A stretch of 14,515 nucleotides of DNA, taken from Euryarchaeota archaeon UBA39 (GTDB lineage Archaea; Thermoplasmatota; Poseidoniia; Poseidoniales; Thalassarchaeaceae). The notes beneath the pieces were generated by a model. It did no database searches. It was not told where the DNA came from and worked only from the letters and a program-made list of their open reading frames with translations. Position 1 is the first letter of the stretch. Every line of letters begins with the position of its first letter. Of this stretch, positions 1-4,127 are shown one piece after another. The position numbers and the translations under genes were made by a program. The DNA lies in NCBI GenBank assembly GCA_002503045.1, contig DAQW01000124.1, positions 13,052-27,566 on the forward strand, given 5' to 3'.

Positions 1-69
1 TACAAAATTGCTGATGTTCCTGCAATTATGGGAAGTTTCGATCCATGTATCGGGGAGACAGACAGGTGA
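1..69 (+). CDS. nuoD: NADH-quinone oxidoreductase subunit D (NuoD/FpoD), C-terminal end only
   Basis: Only the last 22 codons and the TGA stop (67-69) are in the window, read in frame 1. The end of the peptide, SFDPCIGETDR, matches the C-terminal signature of the complex I 49-kDa/NuoD family and of the related group 4 [NiFe]-hydrogenase large subunits, which end in DPCxxC. Here the first Cys of that motif remains and the second position is Glu. In complex I this subunit helps form the quinone-binding pocket. nuoD lies directly before nuoH in the common archaeal order A-B-C-D-H-I-J-K-L-M-N, which supports the call. The stop overlaps the Shine-Dalgarno sequence of nuoH. The identification rests on a short peptide plus context. 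Confidence 0.78.
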   Translation, partial: YKIADVPAIMGSFDPCIGETDR

Positions 70-70
70 T
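64..70 (+). promoter_or_regulatory. Shine-Dalgarno site that decides the nuoH start
   Basis: AGGTGAT lies just before ATG 74 and overlaps the nuoD stop codon. It is complementary to the usual archaeal 16S 3' end. This supports ATG 74 over the more upstream in-frame TTG at 8, which would lie inside nuoD. Confidence 0.75.
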
Positions 71-73
71 TGT

Positions 74-1564
74 ATGGCTGCAGACGACTGGTTCGATGTT
101 CGTGGAGCAGTAGCATGGGTTACTGAACAGACAATGGACAAGACCATTGGAATGACCCGATTTTGGGAGCAGAAGTATTGGTTAAGTGAATTTTCTGCTG
201 AATTTGCCATGGCTGGAATCATATTCGTCGTTACCATGTTAGCGGTTTTAGGGCCTGTTTGGATGGAAAGAAAACTCATCGCTCGTTTGATGGATCATCG
301 TGGCTCTACTATTGCGATACGTTCGTTATGGACTGGAGAAGGTAATATTCGTGTTGAATGGTGGAAGGATTTACCGTTTGGAATCGGTGTTCCTATTGGT
401 TGGATTAATGGATTCTTATGGAATAATTTCGGCAATGAATCCAGCAACCCAAAGGTAACTCAAGTTGGAAATAGAAGTTATGCTGGTTGGTGGTGGGCCT
501 TACCTGGAATGATCAATAATTTTGCAGATTTCACCAAATTCGCGATCAAAGAACATATGCCTCCTAGAGACGCAGATCAAGTGACTTACGAAGTTGCCCC
601 ATTCATCATTATCTCTACAACATTACTCGTTTTCGCATTCATCCCATATGGACCTAGTTTGTATGCCGCTAATCCGGATTTATCGTTAGTCTACATGATG
701 GCGATTTTTGGTATTGCTCCCCTCGGTGTTTTCTTTGCAGGATGGGCCTCAAACAACAAATATACACTGATTGGCGGAATGAGAAGTGCAGCCCAGTTAA
801 CTGCTTATGAGATACCCCTTCTAGTCACTGTTCTTGGAATCGCAGTTCTTAGTGGGACATTGAATATCATTGAGATTGCTGAATTTCAGATGAATAATAC
901 ACTTGGAAGTGTTTGGAATATTTTCCTAATGCCACTTGGTGCAGCACTTTTCTTAATTACAATGATTGCTGAAGTAGAGCGCACACCTTTCGATATGCCC
1001 GAAGCTGAGGCAGAACTTGTAGAGGGCTGGTGGACAGAATATGGTGGAATGCGTTGGGGCCTTCTTTTCGCCTCTGAATATTTGCGTGCACTTGCAGCCT
1101 GTCTTTTGTTCTCTCTTTTCTTCCTTGGAGGTTGGGAGTTTCCCTTTGAAGATTCGTTGATTGCATTACCATTAGTTGGCGGAATATTTGGTGCGTTATT
1201 CCAAGTAGTACCCCATTCTGCTTGGTTATTGATGAAAGCATGGCTAGTATTTGGTTTCTTCATCTGGGTCAGAGCATCTCTTCATCGAGTTCGCACAGAT
1301 CAAATCCTAGAATTCGGTTGGCGTTATTTGCTACCTCTTTCGGTCATCCAACTTGGTTTGAGTATTTGGCTCCGACTAGGTGTTTATGATGGAGGTCCTT
1401 GGCCATTGGTTGTTCCAGCATTGATTACAGTCGTTGCCGTTGTTCTATTCGTTGTTTTAGTCTTAGATGAAGACGAAGAAGCTCTCGCTGAACAAAGACG
1501 CCCATATCATGTTAGTGAAATCAATAAGGCCTCACCTGGAGCTAGAATAAATTTGGAGGATTAA
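74..1564 (+). CDS. nuoH: NADH-quinone oxidoreductase subunit H (NuoH), enlarged by an N-terminal insertion
   Basis: NuoH is the membrane subunit that joins the peripheral and membrane arms of complex I and lines the quinone channel. The protein has 496 residues against about 320-350 in most relatives. Family signatures are clear: a first membrane helix followed by WMERKLIARLMD (about 63-74), then LPGMINNFADFTKFAIKE (about 143-160), then ERTPFDMPEAEAELVEG with the following WWTEYGGMRWG, the conserved acidic quinone-channel loop. The C-terminal RVRTDQILEFGW is also typical. The extra length comes from a hydrophilic N-terminal extension of about 40 residues, a Trp-rich insertion (about 77-142) between the first helix and the amphipathic segment, and a charged C-terminal tail. 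It is translated from ATG 74 and ends one base before nuoI. Confidence 0.96.
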   Translation: MAADDWFDVRGAVAWVTEQTMDKTIGMTRFWEQKYWLSEFSAEFAMAGIIFVVTMLAVLGPVWMERKLIARLMDHRGSTIAIRSLWTGEGNIRVEWWKDLPFGIGVPIGWINGFLWNNFGNESSNPKVTQVGNRSYAGWWWALPGMINNFADFTKFAIKEHMPPRDADQVTYEVAPFIIISTTLLVFAFIPYGPSLYAANPDLSLVYMMAIFGIAPLGVFFAGWASNNKYTLIGGMRSAAQLTAYEIPLLVTVLGIAVLSGTLNIIEIAEFQMNNTLGSVWNIFLMPLGAALFLITMIAEVERTPFDMPEAEAELVEGWWTEYGGMRWGLLFASEYLRALAACLLFSLFFLGGWEFPFEDSLIALPLVGGIFGALFQVVPHSAWLLMKAWLVFGFFIWVRASLHRVRTDQILEFGWRYLLPLSVIQLGLSIWLRLGVYDGGPWPLVVPALITVVAVVLFVVLVLDEDEEALAEQRRPYHVSEINKASPGARINLED

Positions 1565-1565
1565 A

Positions 1566-2522
1566 ATGGCATATCACCCTAGAGCGACACCGAATTTCCG
1601 AAACCTTGTAGTTCGTCCAATGTGGATTACTTTGCGTGCAGGACTTAGGACAATACCAGTCATAGGTCCACGTTTCTTTTCTTCTGGTTACCATGGTAAG
1701 CAAGCTCAGATGCTTGATGATGAAACAATCAATCGTATTGGAGATAATGATTCAGGTGACATAATTTATGCAGCAGATCGTGAAACAAGTCATTTCGTTA
1801 AATCTATTTCACGACCTGTTACTATCATGTACCCATATGAGAGATTAGAGGATCTTGAACCGTGGTTATTTGTTCCAAATAATTACAATGGACGAATAGG
1901 AGTTGTTTGGGAAACATGTACTGCTTGCAAGGCTTGTGTTCGAGCATGTCCAAACGATTGCTTACACATGGAATCAGAGGTTCGAGTGAATGTTTTGGAT
2001 ATGCCAGATGCTCCTGAGGATGATGCAGGTTTGAGTTCTGTAGAATTTGCAGAAGGTGGTTATCTTGCTAGGAAAAATGATGATTTTGAAGAGATTGAGA
2101 ATACATTTTCTTTAGAAACTGCTCATGAATCAGCCCCTCAACAATATGACTTTGCAGAAATTATTGATTTGAGTGGTACTACTGCATCTGTTCGTTGGAC
2201 AGATTCGGGTAAGACTGAATCGGTTGATCTAGAAGGCATGATTCCAGCAGAGCAAGATATTGTTTCGGGTAGAATTGACTTAGGCCGTTGTATGTTCTGT
2301 GGCCTTTGTATGGAATCATGTCCTTTCAATTCATTCTTTATGACCAATGAGTATGATGGAATGTCTGGTCTTACACGTGATGATTTGTGGATGGATGCAG
2401 CCAGAACAAGAGTTCTTCCAGTTGTTCACAAGGAAGCAGTAGATCGAGAACTTGCGAAGAGGGCTGACAAGGAAAGAGCCAAGCGAGAAAGAGCAGCAAA
2501 AAAGGCAAGTAAGGAGGCATGA
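1566..2522 (+). CDS. nuoI: NADH-quinone oxidoreductase subunit I (NuoI), two-[4Fe-4S] ferredoxin-like, with a large insertion
   Basis: NuoI carries the two [4Fe-4S] clusters (N6a and N6b) that pass electrons toward the terminal cluster and quinone. Both motifs are intact: C118, C121, C124, C128 in CTACKACVRACP and C242, C245, C248, C252 in CMFCGLCMESCP. In most NuoI proteins about 30-40 residues separate the two motifs; here 113 residues lie between C128 and C242. The extra stretch is acidic and appears to include short beta strands near 197-222. The N-terminal region (about 1-100) is also longer than usual, and the last 25 residues are Lys/Arg/Glu-rich. The protein has 318 residues against about 140-220 normally. 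The start ATG 1566 follows a GGAGG at 1556-1560. The TGA stop sits inside the nuoJ leader. Confidence 0.95.
   Translation: MAYHPRATPNFRNLVVRPMWITLRAGLRTIPVIGPRFFSSGYHGKQAQMLDDETINRIGDNDSGDIIYAADRETSHFVKSISRPVTIMYPYERLEDLEPWLFVPNNYNGRIGVVWETCTACKACVRACPNDCLHMESEVRVNVLDMPDAPEDDAGLSSVEFAEGGYLARKNDDFEEIENTFSLETAHESAPQQYDFAEIIDLSGTTASVRWTDSGKTESVDLEGMIPAEQDIVSGRIDLGRCMFCGLCMESCPFNSFFMTNEYDGMSGLTRDDLWMDAARTRVLPVVHKEAVDRELAKRADKERAKRERAAKKASKEA
2513..2517 (+). promoter_or_regulatory. Shine-Dalgarno site that decides the nuoJ1 start
   Basis: GGAGG ends 7 bases before ATG 2525 but only 1 base before the in-frame ATG 2519. Spacing therefore favours 2525 as the true start. ATG 2519 overlaps the nuoI stop and remains possible. 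Confidence 0.65.
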
Positions 2523-2524
2523 TT

Positions 2525-2794
2525 ATGGCAATTGATGGCGAACTGATTACATTTGGTTTATTCAGTTTAATCGCCATCGGTGGTGCTTTGGGTTGTGTCT
2601 ATGCAAAACGAGTTGCACATTCTATGCTTTCATTGGTTTTCTGTTTCTTTGCAGTAGCGGGAGTGTTTGTATTAGCTGGAGCTGAATTACTTTCAGCCAT
2701 TCAGATATTGGTATATCTTGGAAGTGTAATGCTAGTAGTTCAGTTTGGAGTAATGCTAACTCGAAGACAAATTATGGAAGGTGATTTCGAGTGA
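2525..2794 (+). CDS. nuoJ: NADH-quinone oxidoreductase subunit J, N-terminal half (NuoJ1)
   Basis: This 89-residue membrane protein has three predicted helices and matches the first three helices of NuoJ/ND6. The diagnostic stretch is GAELLSAIQILVYLGSVML, corresponding to NuoJ transmembrane helix 3, whose flexible pi-bulge is part of the coupling path between the quinone site and the proton channels. Charge distribution (acidic N-terminus, KR after helix 1, TRR after helix 3) predicts an outside N-terminus and inside C-terminus, as in E. coli NuoJ. The remaining two helices are encoded by the next gene, which overlaps by 4 bases (GTGA). Split nuoJ genes occur in other archaeal complex I operons, so this is not read as a frameshift. 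Confidence 0.93.
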   Translation: MAIDGELITFGLFSLIAIGGALGCVYAKRVAHSMLSLVFCFFAVAGVFVLAGAELLSAIQILVYLGSVMLVVQFGVMLTRRQIMEGDFE

Positions 2795-3819
2795 GGGCAT
2801 TAGGGAATGTCGCCCGTGCTGGCATTGCTATCCTTGGTTTCTATCTGATGAGTTTGCTTGTCGATGCTCCTCGTTGGGTATCTGGGGGTGTAGAGATGGC
2901 ATCACCAACTGCTCGTTTTGCTGATGCATTAATGGTAGATTGGTCCTTTTCGCTGGTTATTCTTGGTGCATTATTGGCAATGGCTATGATTGGTGCATCA
3001 TACCTTGTTCGAGATGAACGATTAGAGAATCTAATTTGGAATGAAGGTGGAATTGTAATATCTGACCCACCTAGTAAAAGAGCTTCAGTTTCAGTTACTA
3101 TGGATTCTCCATCAGGTAATGAGTTGCAAAAATTAGCTGATTATTTAGTTGAGAGTAGCCAAACTGTTTTCGATTTTTTCCGTTCAATCGATTTAGATGA
3201 TTCTGGAGAAATTGACACCATGGAATTTCAACTGGCTCTCAAGAATGCCAGTATTGGAAATCTTCCTCCATGGGATGTTGACGTATTAGTAAGTCAAATG
3301 GATTTGAATAGCGATGGGAAATTGGATTTGCCTGAATTAGATATTGCATTAACGAGTTTAATGTCTAATGAAAACAAAAATTCGGAGAAAGAAACAGAGG
3401 CTGAGGTTGTTGAAACAAAGGCAGATGATGAAGCCGAGAAAGAAGCTGTTGAGCACCAGAAACGTATAGAAAAAGAACTAGAAGAACGTCGCAAGAAACT
3501 AGAAAATCTCGATGAGAAGGCTCGAAAGAAACAGGAAGAACTCATTCGAGTTGCTGAAAAAGCAAAGACAATCGATTTCGGCACCCTTGGTATTGCTAGT
3601 GCTTCTGATGCTGATGATCTACAAAAGATCAAGGGCATTGGACCGTTTATTGCTGAGAAATTGAATGCGCTAGGAATTTACAAGTTCAGTCAATTGGCCA
3701 ACATGACCTCTGAAATTGAAGAGGAAGTCAATGTTGCAATCGAGTTCTTCTCTGGACGAGTCAAGCGAGATGAATGGGCAAAACAGGCTAGTACTTTTAT
3801 TGGAGGTGAAGAAGAATGA
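2791..3819 (+). CDS. nuoJ: NADH-quinone oxidoreductase subunit J, C-terminal half, fused to EF-hands, coiled coil and helix-hairpin-helix domain (NuoJ2)
   Basis: Residues 1-80 hold two membrane helices (about 9-24 and 52-73) resembling helices 4-5 of NuoJ, including the LLAMAMIGASYLVRDER end. The rest is not part of ordinary NuoJ. Two canonical EF-hand loops follow, D134-E145 (DLDDSGEIDTME) and D171-E182 (DLNSDGKLDLPE), with all calcium-coordinating positions and the central Gly present. Then comes a Glu/Lys-rich coiled coil (about 197-258) and a C-terminal helix-hairpin-helix domain (about 276-338) with KGIGPFIAEKLNALGI. The positive-inside rule places this tail in the cytoplasm. Translation starts at GTG 2791, six bases after AGGTGA (2779-2784), overlapping the nuoJ1 stop. 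The function of the tail is unknown; calcium sensing, assembly or docking of a partner are possible. NuoJ identity rests on the helices and gene order. Confidence 0.9.
   Translation: MRALGNVARAGIAILGFYLMSLLVDAPRWVSGGVEMASPTARFADALMVDWSFSLVILGALLAMAMIGASYLVRDERLENLIWNEGGIVISDPPSKRASVSVTMDSPSGNELQKLADYLVESSQTVFDFFRSIDLDDSGEIDTMEFQLALKNASIGNLPPWDVDVLVSQMDLNSDGKLDLPELDIALTSLMSNENKNSEKETEAEVVETKADDEAEKEAVEHQKRIEKELEERRKKLENLDEKARKKQEELIRVAEKAKTIDFGTLGIASASDADDLQKIKGIGPFIAEKLNALGIYKFSQLANMTSEIEEEVNVAIEFFSGRVKRDEWAKQASTFIGGEEE
3121..3363 (+). repeat. EF-hand pair module, copy 1 (in NuoJ2)
   Basis: Encodes residues about 111-191 of NuoJ2: an entering helix, EF loop 1 at 3190-3225, a linker helix and EF loop 2 at 3301-3336. 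Both loops have acidic or polar residues at positions 1, 3, 5, 9 and 12 and Gly at 6. By hand alignment it matches the module in nuoL (5526-5768) over its whole length, including the non-calcium positions ASI and DxDxLVxxMD. Confidence 0.9.
3802..3809 (+). promoter_or_regulatory. Strong Shine-Dalgarno site for nuoK
   Basis: GGAGGTGA lies 6 bases before ATG 3816. It is a near-complete match to the complement of the archaeal 16S 3' end, inside the last codons of nuoJ2. Confidence 0.8.
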
Positions 3820-4118
3820 TAGATCCAGGATATATTTCTGGACTTTCTGCAATCTTGTTTTTTATTGGTCTTGCTGGAGCGTTTACTCGTAAGCACGCAA
3901 TTATTGTATTGATGTGTATTGAAATAATGCTCAATGCTGTTAATCTAAATTTTGTTGCTGTTGCTATGCAAACCGGAGATCCTGAAGGTTGGGTATTCAT
4001 TTCTATCGCTATTGCAATAGCAGCATCTGAAGTTGCAGTTGGATTGGCTATTTTCTTATCTCTATACAGTACTAGGGAGACAATCAATCTTGACGAGGTT
4101 GATTTATTGAAACATTGA
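3816..4118 (+). CDS. nuoK: NADH-quinone oxidoreductase subunit K (NuoK)
   Basis: NuoK is a small three-helix membrane subunit that helps form a proton channel next to NuoJ. The 100-residue length is exactly typical. The two essential membrane glutamates fall at the canonical positions: E36 in CIEIMLNAVNLNFV and E72 in IAIAASEVAVGLA. The C-terminus (INLDEVDLLKH) is also family-like. The start ATG 3816 overlaps the nuoJ2 stop by 4 bases (ATGA). Unlike its neighbours this subunit shows no extra domain or insertion. Confidence 0.98.
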   Translation: MIDPGYISGLSAILFFIGLAGAFTRKHAIIVLMCIEIMLNAVNLNFVAVAMQTGDPEGWVFISIAIAIAASEVAVGLAIFLSLYSTRETINLDEVDLLKH

Positions 4119-4127
4119 GGTGATAAG

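Noticed and set aside
8..73. Upstream TTG start for nuoH
   Set aside because: It would overlap the nuoD coding end; ATG 74 has a Shine-Dalgarno site and family-consistent spacing.
886..1263. Open reading frames on the - strand inside nuoH
   Set aside because: Their translations are low-complexity, without a recognisable fold, and fully antisense to a well-conserved NuoH region.
2785..2800. A sequencing frameshift as the cause of the split nuoJ
   Set aside because: The second part has its own well-spaced AGGTGA and a GTGA overlap like other junctions in the operon, and split nuoJ is known in archaea.
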